A DNA stretch of 64,000 nucleotides from Epiperipatus broadwayi (GCA_028023455.1 JAQFVV010012397.1:128001-192000); one strand, 5' to 3'; counted from the stretch's first letter, positions 42,236 through 55,049 are shown. Made by a program: numbers and translations. The notes: generated from the sequence alone by a model not told the origin.

Positions 42236-43123
42236 AAGAAAAAAGTAAACTAAAACTCATACAAGTCTAAAAATTTTAATGAAAATTTTAAATACAAAAA
42301 TAGGTTAGAACTTTTTCTAATTTACTGCAATGTTTTTCTATTACTGATTTTTAAATATTTGCTATGTCATAAAGTAATGTAAAATGTATAAAATACAGAC
42401 ATGAAACTGACAAAATTTATTCAAATATTTTTATCATTAACAATTGTTTATTATTCCAAAAAAGTGAATTTGTATTTCCAATTTCATTATTCTTTATATC
42501 AGATGCTTCTACCTGCTAAAATCATAGCAATGTTACAATCTTGGAGAATTAACTGGTTTGTTACATATCACTAAAATGCAAAAAAAAACTTGTTAAACAT
42601 TTCACTCTTTTAATTTTTAGGATTTACAGAAAATAAACTGAACAAATATGTTCTCAATATGATTACTTTAAATCTACAAAACTTCTATATAATAAACTGC
42701 TGGATAAATATGTGTTAAATCAAAGATGTTATAAAATTGATTTGCTTAATTATAAGTAAATTACTTTATTTGAATGGTAGTGAAGAGCTTCACTTTATTG
42801 GAATTTTTCAATATCAAGAAATAATGCACTGTTCATTGTCACATAACTTAAAAGTGATAAACTGCAATTTAATCTACAAATCTTTATTTATGTAACTGAA
42901 GAGTGTGTAGTAAAATAGAAATATTAAATATATATTAGAAATAATATATATATAAATTTGTAAAAATATTTAGCAATTGGTTTAAAAATTTTGAAAACAG
43001 GTATTACTATTGCCTATATATATATATACACACACACACACAAAATGTGAACAACATAAAAATATAAAAACAAGATAAATTCATTCTAATTCAAAAATTA
43101 TTTCACGAAAAGACCTCACATAC
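42236..43123. other. Intron-like stretch with (TA)n(CA)n microsatellite
   Basis: A TA run turning into CA repeats lies at about 43014-43042. No exon is supported before the CCP exon. Confidence 0.55.
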
Positions 43124-43294
43124 AGTCACATGAAGGAATATTTGGCCATAGTCCTTCAGAAGTACATTCAACTCTTGCTAAACCATTTAAAGTAAAACCA
43201 TCATGACACTGATAAATAGCAAGTCCATTTTTCCTTGGCAATAAAAAAAAATTGTAAAAACCATTTAAAATATTAGGAGGTTGTTCACATGTCC
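43124..43294 (-). CDS. CCP/sushi domain exon, intact, isolated (171 bases)
   Basis: The exon is bounded on the minus strand by TTTTAG and GTATGT, phase 1-1, 57 codons. Cysteines lie in TCEQPPNILNG, IYQCHDGFTL, RVECTSEG and IPSC, with GLWPNIPSC carrying the tryptophan. It has the CTSEGLW signature of the exons at 18918 and 20034, so it is of the same family. It lies 21.6 kb upstream, in transcription order, of the next intact exon. Either it is an earlier exon of the same gene across a transposon-filled intron or it belongs to a neighbouring paralogue. The GTATGT donor is weaker than the GTAAGT of the others. Confidence 0.82.
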
Positions 43295-43821
43295 CTAAAA
43301 CAAACAATAAAATATTCATTATATTGCATTATAAATAACAGTACATATTATTACATATAATGACAATTTTATATAATATTCTGTCCTTGGATTTTGTGAG
43401 GGTTTTTCTTTGTAAAAAAAAAAAATCATTATATAATGTCAGTCCATTTAACCTGAACCATTGTTTTTTTCAAAAGTGTAAAGAAAATAAATATTAGATA
43501 GATAAACTTATAAAATAAAAACCCATTACAAATTATACATAAGAAACAAAAACTATTCATTAAAACAATGTGTGCATAAAATAGTTTACCATTAGCTTTA
43601 TGTACAATTAAGACACTATAAATTGACAATATTCCATTTATTATTTGCAAAAGTTTATATATGACTGAAAATATAAAGACTTCAAAAATTTATAACTTTC
43701 AATTAAAAGATAAAGTTATAGACAAACCCAAAAAAAATCCTCCTTTTTTTAAGAACAAATAGTAAAATGAGAATGTTTGAGTAAGACAAAGTTAATTGTT
43801 TCTAATATTAAATATATATAT
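43295..43821. other. AT-rich non-coding stretch
   Basis: No supported feature between the CCP exon and the 2-kb repeat. Confidence 0.5.
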
Positions 43822-45917
43822 TGTAACGATATATAAATATGTCGTTACATTAATTTAAAATAAAAACTTAAAAGTTCGCAAATAAAAGTAAAAAACTAAA
43901 CGCTAAAATTAAAATGTTTGTTAAACGTATATACATTCGCACAGATGCCAAACTTTAAAAATTTTTTTTTTTAAAAAAACAAATAAATAAGTATTTGAAC
44001 GTACTTTTTTATAAAAATAAAAAAAGTACAAGATTTAAAAATAAAAACAGGTATTAATTAATTATTGTAATCTGTAAATGGAAATGATTGTTTATAAATT
44101 GTTTGAAAAGCAAGCTAGCCTTGGGCTCTTGTATAATTAAAATGATCTGATGAAAGATAGATAAGAAGAAAAGAGAAATTAGCTTGACCAATGGAAGCAC
44201 TAAGCCTTGGCTCGGACCCTAATGAAAGTGATGGATTAGTGACGTTTTGTTGATTGAATCCGTGTGGATTAATATAAAAAGGGAAATACAGTTTTTTCTG
44301 ACAGTTCCAGCGTTGTGTGTTTGAGAGTTGTGGTAGGACGCACATACCACACTCTCTATTTAAAAAAGAAAAAGGAAAAGACTGTGATACCTTGAACCAG
44401 CTATTGCCATCTCCAGAACATTATCTTCCAATGGAGGCGTTGTTGGAATTAAAAACAGGAACCTGGACTCTTCTACCATAAGCTATATGAAATGAACAAT
44501 TATTAAAATCAATTAAGAACTTTCGTCAAGTTTTACAAATTGATAAACAAGCCAACTTAAATGTTAAAACGGACTCTTATCTGACTTTTGTAAGTTTTTA
44601 AATCAAATTAATAATGTTTAATTTTATATGTTTTCCGATTGATAAAAATCATTTCCATTTTTTTTTTTCTCTTATTGTATAAATTATTTGTTGTTTAAAT
44701 TTTAAATAATGAAATTTAGGTTGGGTATAGACATTGCATAGATTCTTTGGCGGTTGATTATGTTGTGGTTTTCACATTCGATTAGAATATATGGGTCAAC
44801 GATATCACTGCGGCATATTACGATGAATGCTAATGGGATTTGTATATTCCCTATGCAAGTGACGCTTATCGATGACTTTGTATTTTGATCGGTTGTGTTT
44901 AATTTGGAATGTTTTTGACCGTGGAATCTGTGCAGCTGATCTATACTCAACATTTTAAAACAAATTTTATAAAATTCATTTGTGCGAACGTATCTAAATG
45001 TTAAATTTAAGTCGGGCGTGAATGGCTATATAGTTTTGTAAAGTTATGTTAAGGGAAGGTAATCTTAGGTTATTCGTTTCGTAGTTGAATTGGCTCAATG
45101 GATTGGATATATTTGTGTAATTAGTAGATGTAGTATGAGATCCGCTTCGGGCAGGATTGCATATATACGCCACACACCTTCTGTTTGCCTATGGATGGGT
45201 TTGTAAGTCGGCAGAAGACCGCAGTCCATTCCTATGGAGTTTTTTTGTTCTACTCGCCAACAGATGTCACATTCCTGTTAGTGGAGAGACCATGTCTTCT
45301 CTAATCTACTTACTGATCAGATGTACTTTCCTGACAGTATAGTATTTTGTGTTGTCGTATCATGCTACATTGAATACATGAATGTATCAGATAGATTGGC
45401 GCCAGTTTGGTTGCGAAATTTGTTGCCTACGGTTAAATCAGGGAAGAATATTTTCTTTTCAAATGCAGATCTATGTAGTCTATTCATACTTGACTATCTA
45501 AATAAAATATTAAACTCATTGAAACTTAGTAAATAAAATATTAAACTCATTGAAACTTAGTTAAATGTAAAATTAAAAGTTAATATAAAAATCTAAAATG
45601 TTAAACTTATTCCTCAAAATTTAAATGTTATTTTATATGTGCGTAAATAAATATTTTTATGTGTTAATTTCTGGCAGTGGCTTTTATTTATTGATATTTA
45701 AGATATAAATTAAGATATAGATTTTTATCTCTGCGTCTCCGCTGAGTTAGTGACTTGGGCTAACGATCGGAATATTTAAATAAAGTGGAATCTTAACAGC
45801 GCGTATCTGCCTACTTTATAAATTTTTCTAGGCTCAAATGCCTAGATGGCGCCCTGGTAGTTGCAGATATTGTTTTTGCGGTTAGATTCGATCTTCACTT
45901 TCATTTCGATCGTTATA
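43822..45917 (+). repeat. 2.1-kb LTR-like repeat, copy 1
   Basis: It aligns co-linearly with 51297-53318. Shared blocks include tgtaacg at the start, cgtatata, acaagctagccttg, gaccaatg, ggattagtgacgt, tgattgaatcc, gttgggt-tagac, gtgttaatt-ctggcagtgg, gcctactttataaatttt and tcaaatgcctag. The start (ttgtaacgat) and end (atcgttataa) are inverted copies. A CCAAT box (gaccaatg, about 44186), a TGACGT site (44241) and a TATAAAAAG box (44274) in the plus direction form a plausible polymerase II promoter, which fits an LTR. TA-rich flanks prevent a secure target-site call. No convincing long open frame. Confidence 0.7.
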
Positions 45918-47003
45918 ATATATATATCTGAATTATAAAAAATATGATTATTAAATTTTTTTAATAAAATAATAAAAATGTAATTTCAAATATTGGATCA
46001 AAATATAATGGATTCATATAAAAAATGTGTGCTTCTATAAAACTGATTTCAGAACCAAAAACAAAGCAGAGAATAGCAGCTACAAAAAAAACCTATATAA
46101 AGGCAATCCTCTACATTTATACCTAATTGGTTTTTGAAATGTATATGAAAATTGAAATGTATAAAAGTAGAGCACTGTAAAAAAAAAAACATTAAAAAAA
46201 GTTTTCAAAATACATGTATATATATATCTGCTAAATATTACGTTTCTATTTTTTTAAAAAAGTTTAAACAATTCTTAATATATAATAAATTTTCATACTT
46301 TGAAAAAAATTTTTATCTATAATTATTTTAATTTAAATTGAGGATAAAATGAGGCTAAATACAGTATATGGACATATGTGACACAATCATATACATATAA
46401 GATTTAGGTAAATATTATTTAAAAAGTGTAAAAGTATAATGAAGATTAACTTGACAGTGTATGAAATTGGAAATATTTCTTAATTTTGTTTTTGACTTTC
46501 ATGGTTGAACAGTGTCAATTGACTTAAATTACATGAATGATTGAGAGAAGCAAAAGTTTGCCATCTTCGTCTCAATTGTATGGAGATTATGAGACATTGA
46601 TTTCTTTTTGCCTATATCAGCGCTGTTGTTTTTTTTTCATTTTTCATTCATGTTTATGAATTAATAAGGGCAAAATTTTTCATCAAAACAGAAATGAACA
46701 TAAACTGATAGCATACATTCTAACATAAATTGATGAGATACAATTTATCAATACACATGCTAGTTCAAAACATCCCTGCTCAAGACTGAACCTATGACAC
46801 CAAAAATGCATGTGATTAATGTCAGAAAGTAGTGGGGGGGGGGTTGGTGACTAATAGTTCATAAGAAAAGGAGAATCCTTACATGAAAGCACACACACTT
46901 TGTCATAAATATTGATAAAATTTGAAAGTACGAAATGATAAATTGTATATAAAATAGAGAATCACCTATATACACAAGAGATCATGAAGTCCCTATATAT
47001 AAC
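45918..47003. other. AT-rich non-coding stretch
   Basis: No exon or element end is supported between the 2-kb repeat and the RTE copy. A poly-G run lies at about 46835-46845. Confidence 0.5.
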
Positions 47004-49095
47004 TAGAGAGATAAAAATTATTAAGAAAAACAATATTTACAGTTGATATTACTAATCTTCAGAAACATTCTAATGAATTTAAATTGGAACTTACAAATTG
47101 GTTTCAAGTATTAGTAACTTTTGAACATGATTCAGATTTGAATGAAGTTAATATGAAAATAATCCGTATACTTTTAAAAACTGCAACAAAGATAGCTGGT
47201 AGAAAAAAGCAGCAATTGACCAATAAAATTTCTACTGAGACTAGAGAATTTATGAAGAAAGACAGAATATAAAGATATACAAAAATGATGCATTAAAAAG
47301 GATTGAATATCTCAAATTTTGTAAAATGGTATGGAAAAGAGTTGAAAATGATATAAGAAAGTATAACTGTCAACTAGCAAGGAAAGCTATAGAAGAGAAT
47401 AAAAGTCTCAAGAGTGGAAAACAACATTTTGGTATTGGTAGGAAATTTATATCTGCAATAAGAAATAAAGATGGAATTATTACTAAAAAGAGAGATGACA
47501 TCATGAAATGGGTAAAAGACTTTTATCAAGAATTATATAGTAATAAAGAACAAGTACCTCCTATATCTAATACATTTCCCGAATTGCCCAGAATTTTAAA
47601 TGAAGACATGAGACATGCAATTAAATGTATGAAGAAAGAAATGGCTCCAGGTAATGATGGAATTATAATTGATATATTAAAAGAAGCAGGTGAAGAAATA
47701 GAAATTTTTTTAGCCAAGTTATATACAAAATGTCAAAATGATAACGATGTACCAGATGACTGGAAGAATGCAGTATTAATATTAATATTTAAAAAGGTGA
47801 TAAAAAAGATATTAAAAATTACAGACCTATCAGCCTTTTATCAGTTTTATACAAAATTTTAAGCAAGATAATTACAACTCATCTGCAGAGAATATTGGAT
47901 TTCCACCAACCAAGAGAACAAGCTGGATTTAAAAGTGGGTTTAATACAGTAGATCATATCCAAGTATTGAGAGAAGTTATAGACCGAATAAATGAATATG
48001 AGTTGCCATTATGCTTTGGATTTGTAGATTATGAAAAGGCATTTGATTCTATAAACATTTCTTCAATGATTAAAGCATTGGATCATCAAGATATAGACCT
48101 AGGATATTGTCATATTTTAAAGAATATTTATAAAAATGCAACAGCAACAATTAAATTAAATAATAATACTGGGAAAGTCAACATTGAGAGGGGTGAAAGA
48201 CAGGGTGACTCCATATCGCCAAAACTTTTTACAGTAGTGGTGCAAGAAGTATTTTGTAGATTAAAATGGGAAGCTAAAGGAGTGAAAGTAAATAGAGATT
48301 GTTTAAGTCATTTAGATTTTGCAGATGATGTAGTTGTTTTAGCAAATAATGCTTTAGAGCTGCAGGAAATGTTGCAGGAGTTATCAGATGAAAGTAGGAA
48401 AGTAGGACTAAAGATAAATGTTAAAAAGAGTAAAGTAATGTTTAATGGATTTTCTCAAAATATGAAAATAAAGATTGATTATGATGAGTTAGAAGAAGTT
48501 AACAATTACAAATACTTTTGTCAGATTATTAATACAGATGGAACATAATGAATGAAATTAATCATAGAATTAAACTTGGTGGGAGTGTTTTTGTTAGAAA
48601 TAACTTGATACTAAAAGAAAATGTGCCTATGTGTTTGAAAAGGAAGATTTTTAATAAATGTGTTTTATCAGTTCTTCTTATGGATCCGAGATTTAGACAC
48701 TTAATAGAAGAGCAATACAGAGACTTCAGACTACTCAAAGAAGTATGGAGAGATGCATGTGGGGAATAACAAGAAGAGATCGAAAATGCAATATATGGGT
48801 AAGAGAACAAACAGGTGTTACTGACCTCATTGAAAAAATTAAAAGACTGAAGTGGAGTTGGGTTAGTCATATTGCTAGAAAAGATGATAATAGATGGACA
48901 ATTGAAATTTTAAACTGGATTTCAAGAGATTGTAAAAGACCCAGAAAGAGACCACATATGAGATGGATGGATGAAATAAGAAAGTATGCAAGGGTAATGT
49001 GGAGAAGAGAAGCTAAAGATCGGAGAAGATGGATTGAACTTGGAGAGACCTTCATCCTGCAGTGGATTGATAATGGTTGATGATGATGATGATAA
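47004..49095 (+). mobile_element. RTE retrotransposon copy 3, 5'-truncated
   Basis: It matches the full-length copy from its position 56257 to the end, so the endonuclease is missing. It ends with gataatggttgatgatgatg and a short (ATA)n run. It is better preserved than copy 2 but contains frameshifts around 47110, 47265 and 47795, and others near 48545 and 48720. Confidence 0.93.
47084..49080 (+). pseudogene. RTE reverse transcriptase, several frameshifts
   Basis: Five consecutive frames cover the polymerase: KEMAPGNDGIIIDILKEAGE (47326-47862), HQPREQAGFKSGFNTVDHIQ, FGFVDYEKAFDS, RQGDSISPKLFT and LDFADDVVVLAN with the catalytic F-A-D-D box (47895-48548), then the C-terminal region with RWTIEILNWISRDCKRPRKR and the final FILQWIDNG. 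The catalytic residues themselves are present. It lacks the endonuclease, so it could not have been autonomous. Confidence 0.88.
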
Positions 49096-49099
49096 TAAT

Positions 49100-49509
49100 A
49101 ATAATTAAAACATTTTCTAGGTTTAGAAATGAAAGTATTACTATTTTTAATGTGATTTCTCTGTATATTTTTTAGATAAATTTCAGCTATGATTTAATTA
49201 AGAAAAATACCAATAAAAAGCTGACACTGCAAATCAAAACCATATAATTCATTTTTAAACCAGAGCACAAGATAAAAACATTTTTAAATCAAGTTTGAGT
49301 CAACAAAAACAATTAGTAGTTGGCATGACTTCAGTTTGCAATTCCAGTTTTAACCTTTGTCTGATTACATTATACCTGAAATTTATCTTAAAAAATAGAC
49401 AGAGAATTCAATGAAAATTAATATTTACATATTTATATTAAAATATGGAAAAGTTTTTTTTAAAAAAAAAAAAAAAAACCTTTACTTTCCATTATAAAGC
49501 TTCTTTATG
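49100..49509. other. Non-coding stretch with poly-A tract
   Basis: A long T/A homopolymer lies at about 49455-49480. Otherwise nothing is recognised up to the target duplication of the next element. Confidence 0.5.
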
Positions 49510-49517
49510 AATAAGTG

Positions 49518-51206
49518 GGTAAATGCCTGAAATCCGGGCAAAGCCGCTTGGAGCGTTGATGCTAGACAAAATCAATGAAATATAACATTACCGGGCCGCT
49601 CAACTTTTTTCTTTTTTTATACAACAAGATTTTTTTTTTTCTAATATTGATTAAACGAATAATTTTTATTTCATTTAGAACATGATTTCTTTATTATTAA
49701 ACAAATTTTGATATTCATTTTCATTACTTTTTGTTGGAACCTGATATTTTTTCAACAAATTTTGCTAATTGTATTTTTTTCTTTTTATCATTTTAAAACT
49801 TCGGACCGTTTCACGACGTCAAAAAAATTTGTTTGAATCCCACCGCCGAAAAAATAGAATACAATTATTTGCGACTTGTTTAGAACTTAATTCTACCTTT
49901 CTTTTATTTTTTTAGTCTTGACTAAATGGTTTTTCTTATTATTATTATTATTAATTTTACTTTTTTTTTTAAACACAACTTGTTATCACTTTGATTTAGA
50001 TTATGTTTGAATTAGCCTTTTTTTTTTTTTTTTTGGCTACTACAAGAAACAGCTTTTTGAGTGGGGGAGGGGGGGATTCGTACTGTTTATTATTAACAAA
50101 AAGGCAACAAAAATAGTCAATTATTTTAACAGCGCTGAAAAAAGAGAATCAACTTTGGGACTTGTTTCGAATTTATTTCTTTTTGGTTGACATAATTGTT
50201 TTTCTTAATATTAAATCCAAATTTACTTTTGTGTTTTTTGCTGATTCAAAAATTGTTTTCAAATACCCACACTCGGAAAAAAAATTGTAACCAAAAAGTC
50301 AAGAATTTAACCTTTTTTTTTCTTTTTTTGAAACAACTTTTTCTCACTTTTTACTTTGATTTCTATTTCGTTCGAATTACCTTTTTTTTTTTTTTTTTTA
50401 GCCTTCTACAATAAACTGCTTTTGGGGGTGGGGTGTATTTTGTAATTTGTTATTCTTAACAAAAAGTCAACCAAAGTCATCATTTATTTTAACGCCGCTG
50501 CAAACAATTGAATCCAAATACTTGTCAATTTCTAATGAAATAAAAAACAAAACAAAAAAGGACACAAACTTTGGACTTTTTCCAATTATCTATTCGATTT
50601 TATTGCTGTAATAAAAAGTGGACATTATGTGTGCCTGACAAAATAAAAAAAAAAAAAACACAATCTCACACACTTTCTGTACTCAGCAATTTATCTGAAG
50701 AAAAGTTTCAAAATTGCACGTTAGTCTCAGATCTTTTACTGGTCTCGAATATTTTCCCCACCACGCTGAAACGTGACTTAGCACGTGAGCTTTGTCGAAG
50801 CCTGTTCGAACATACACTTTGCCTTTTTTTTTACATATTAACCTTTTTTTCGGGAAGGGTGGGGACCATATGACAATTCTTAATAATTAACAACATTTTT
50901 TAAATCCAAATGACATTACTCTATTATGGAGATTTGAAAAAGTCATACCGCCTTGAAATTTAAACACCCTCAAGCGATACGGTAATCAGCTTTGAAAAGA
51001 ACAAATATGTGTAAATAGCTTTGAAGCACAAAACAGGCCATAATATTTTTGTGCGATGTCATGTAAAACGGCCTAGCTCAATGGGTTAATACAATACATG
51101 AATGTTGTATTAGCCTGTAAGGCTGCGGCCGCTGAAACGGCATTTTTATGTGTTTTGACACGTAAACAATGCCCCAAGCGGCTGTGCCGGATTTCAGGCT
51201 TTTACT
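49518..51206. mobile_element. Non-autonomous TIR DNA transposon with 8-bp target duplication
   Basis: Terminal inverted repeats of about 40 bases (left ggtaaatgcctgaaatccgg, right complement agtaaaagcctgaaatccgg, both continuing gcc-gcttgg-gc-ttg) bound a 1689-base element flanked by aataagtg at 49510-49517 and 51207-51214. An 8-base duplication is typical of hAT, P and Merlin groups; the TIR start does not let me choose. The interior has no transposase and consists largely of T-rich tandemly related blocks with a period of about 365 bases (poly-T followed by a G-rich run near 50020, 50385 and, more diverged, 50825). Confidence 0.82.
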
Positions 51207-51296
51207 AATAAGTGTTTTTCAGGAACTAATTCATATTTATAATACTCTAGTTATCCCATCTATTGTAAGTTTAATTAAATAATTAATATATATATT

Positions 51297-53318
51297 GTAA
51301 CGGAATATAATATGCCGTCACATTATTTTACAATTAAAATGAAAGATCACAAATAAAAATTGATTTATTAAAAAGAAAGAAAACTTAACTTAAAAACTGA
51401 AATTTAAAAACTGTTTAACGTATATATAGATCGCATGATGGACAACTTTAAAAACTATTTTAAAAAATAGTTTTATTTGAAAGTAATTTTTTTTGTAAAA
51501 AAGTAAAAGATATAAAGATTTGATATTTTTGGAAATAGAAATAATGTTGATTTCTATAATCTTAGAAAATGGAAATGATTGTTTTATTAATTAAATGATT
51601 GTTCGAAAACAAGCTAGCCCTTGAGGCATTTAAAATAAATTAAAGGGTCAGGTAAGAGAGTACAAAGAAATTAAATGACCAATGCAAACACCAGAAATTC
51701 AGCACGGACCGTAACTGAAACACCAGAGGATTAGTGACGTATTGCCGATTGAATCCTAAGATCAAATGATAAGAGGCTAAGAAAAATATAAAAGCCAAAT
51801 GATTATTATAATTGTTATCTGAGAGTTGACTATGAATATGTCGTTATAACTAGCTATATTGCAGATTTTCACGATGTGGAAGTCTGCAATAAAATTAGAT
51901 TTTCCGGACAACCAGCTGAGACCTCCCTATGCCAGTTAGGGACCAAAAAGGAATGGCAAGTGGCGGCTTCGTTTTTAAAAAAGGAAGAACAAACAATCTA
52001 TATAAGTGATCACGAAGATGGACCTCAGAATCTGTAAAGTATAAACTTTTGCCAATTGAACTTTCTTTTAAATAATTACCGTATAACGTCAATAAGTAAT
52101 CAATCCAAAAAAAAAAAAAGTAATATAAATGAATGTACTCTTATCTGACCAAGAATAGAACTTTAAATCAATTATAAATATTTGTTTTTATATACGTTTG
52201 CTATTTCAATCATTTCCATTTTTTTAATTTAATTATTTATGTTTGTGTTTAACTAGGTTATTTATTTCTATCTGTTAAATAAAATGTATTAAATTAAAGT
52301 TGGGTGTAGATAGCTGCATGGATAAAGAGTAATAACTGTTTAAATTCGTTTATGTTTAATTTAAAGGATTTTAGTGTCAGGCTATTTGTTTCGTAGTTAG
52401 GGCAATGCTTGTGGAAGGATATATGGGTGTTTATATTAATGTAATGTGAAGCGTGTTTAGCATACAGGGCAACATGCCCAACTGAATGCATGACCCCAAA
52501 GAGGCAGTCATATCGTTGAAATGGTGGCAGATGTATTTCCTGCGCCATTGACCCCTTCTAGTTCTATGGACAGGGATTTATAAGACGGCAGAAAGACCGC
52601 TTTCCCCCATACGTAGCACTCTTTAAAATAAAAAAAATTATATACATGATTCCTTAGTCTAACAGATGCCCTTTCCTGATCTAGACACGGATCATTTCCT
52701 TCAAATAATATCACGCCGTCAGATGCCCATTCCTGTCGGCGTGGTTTTATGCTAGCATCTTCATATTGCATTAGTTGCAAATATATATCTGGAAGCTGAC
52801 ATTGGGTTGGCTACGAACTTTTAGTCTGAGACTGAATGAATGTTTTGATAAGTTTTAAGTGAAAAAAAATCTATGTAGACTATCTATGCTCGTCATGCTA
52901 AAGTAAAATATAATTTAAATATCCATCTGTGCGATCTATTGAAAATAGTAATTTAAATTTTAAAAAAAAATATTAATGTTAAAACCTAAAAATAAATTTA
53001 ATCTTCAATTTTAAATGTGCGTTAATAAAAATCTATTTGTGTGTTAATTACTGGCAGTGGCTTCTTTTATTTTATTGTTCTAAATATTTAAAATATACTT
53101 TGAGAATAGAAGTCTATTGAAGCTTATAAATGTTTTAAAATCTCTGCTACTCTATGAGCTAGTGACCTTGGGCAAACGATCAGAATCCAAATATATAAAT
53201 TAAATTTTTTTTTTTTTTAAACTTAACGTACCTGCCTACTATATAAATTTTCTAGGTTCAAATGCCTAGTGGGGCCCTGTAGTGCAGATTACGTAAGTCT
53301 CCTCTCCCGATCGTTAAA
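51297..53318 (+). repeat. 2.0-kb LTR-like repeat, copy 2
   Basis: Partner of 43822-45917, same orientation, starting tgtaacggaatataat and ending cgatcgttaaa. It keeps a CCAAT box (gaccaatgc, about 51678), ggattagtgacgt (about 51728) and a TATAAAAG box (51789), all in the same order as in copy 1, so the promoter-like block is the conserved core. Near the end a short hairpin (ctaggttcaaatgcctag) is also common to both. Minus-strand frames at 52294-52548 and 52508-52780 are open but only partly matched in copy 1, where they are broken. Confidence 0.7.
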
Positions 53319-54039
53319 ATATATTATAATGATCAGCTTACTATAGCTTGATTCACACACCATTTGCCCGTAATATCATAAAATATCTAAGATATATAGC
53401 TTATTTATATATGTAAATATGATTAAGAAATATTTTCCCTTAATATGTGATGATGAAAGCGACTAATATATTGCAGGTATAATATCAGAACAAATCATGA
53501 AGATAATGAGTTATTCCTGATGAAACTGGCATGGAATTAGTATTCAGACAAAATAATCTAAATATAAAATAAGTTATACACACACTATATAAAGAAATAA
53601 AAAATAATTTATTTAGAAACTATTACAATAATATAATTATTAATACACTATTATTTATTTTCTATATCAAATATTCTTTCATTAGCAATTATTTGTCAAG
53701 CATAAGCAATCCCAATACTAGTTTGTGATGTTTAAGAAGTTACTTGCTAAATTATGCTGCTAGTTTTAACAAAATATGCATTATCAAAATTAAACATAGG
53801 ACCACATAACTTGCTAAAAGTATACCAAATTTTAATCATGCAAAACCTTTCAATATATCTAATAAAATTTAAATAGTACTAGTAATATTTTTTTTAATAG
53901 TCATCTCTAAATTAGTATTCAACTATGTGTGGAATTATAAATAAAAATAAATTGTAATACTGAGAATATTTTCTAGTAAAATGTTCCAGAATTTATTGTG
54001 AGAAACAGTAAAATGTTAACTTTATAATCACAGTTTATC
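53319..54039. other. AT-rich non-coding stretch
   Basis: No supported exon or element in this interval. Confidence 0.5.
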
Positions 54040-54752
54040 CTATGAATATAATTATATGATTCAATAGACTAGCTGTAAATATGTCCAGACCTTTAATACA
54101 TTAAGGATATAATCCTATGTTCTATTGATCCCCAATAAAAACAGTTCATTTATTCTGCCAATCTTTAGCTTCATAGCTGACACACACACTCATATATATA
54201 TATATATCTCCAGAACAAATTTGTCTGCTAAGTATATACTTAACTAAATTTATTTACTTATTATAGACTCTTTTTTAAAAAAAAAATAATATAAACTTAA
54301 TTCAATGAGGTAGACACCTCAAATTCAAACCTCAGATATACAAAATCACTACTTCATAGATCATAACATCTTATGTATAATATATACCTAAGTATAAACT
54401 CACAATCTCAATAACAGTATCTAATGCCATTAAAGCTAGAACCAAATTCATGTACAAGACAAGCTCAATCATTCTAAAATGAGCAATATTCGATTTATCT
54501 ATTTAAATTAATATGACAGTGATTATAACATTATATTTTATTTTCCCTTTTTATTATCACACTATTTATACTAATACAAAGACATTCCACATATATCAAA
54601 ACATTTCCCACATATGTGCAAACACACTACATTTATTTATTATATAGACTCATTGCTATGACTATTATTCTGTCTGATTAATTAATTTACTTAAATTTAA
54701 ATAGCATATACCAAAGTAAAATATTATAGGAATCTTTTTTTAAAAAAATAAG
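54040..54752. repeat. Right copy of the duplicated non-coding segment
   Basis: Aligns with 8570-9905 once the LTR at 9008-9589 is removed; the join there reads through without any LTR sequence. It contains a private insertion of (CA)n/(TA)n at about 54180-54207. The flanks (53950 and 54770) do not align with the flanks of the left copy. Confidence 0.8.
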
Positions 54753-55049
54753 ATTATCAGATTATATATTGTACCATTTACTGGTACAAAGTATTTTGGG
54801 GCATATGGAGTGAAATAGACAAATGAAGCTTATTTAAATAAAAAAAAAGATCATGAGGAAAAAATATGTCTAACCTTGGTATTTTTTTTATTATTTCTAT
54901 TCACTCCCCTGACTACTTCCCCCAGAGGATTAAAATGTACAATCAGAAAGTTGTTGGTTTAGGCCTAAAAGGTCTTATTATGAAAGAATGATCTAAAAAT
55001 GTCTTATTGTAAGCAAACGATTAAAATTGGTAATTAAAAATAAATGACA
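54753..55049. other. AT-rich non-coding stretch
   Basis: Ends with the left target copy of the full-length RTE insertion (aaacggtagtg, 55050-55060). Confidence 0.5.

Noticed and set aside
44115-44953. Possible protein on the minus strand of the 2-kb repeats, with a partial match around NYETN in both copies
   Set aside because: The match covers a short stretch only, frames are broken in copy 1, and promoter signals point the other way; nucleotide conservation of the repeat explains the similarity.
50196-50414. Phe/Leu-rich 72-codon frame
   Set aside because: Product of poly-T tracts within the TIR element; no protein feature.
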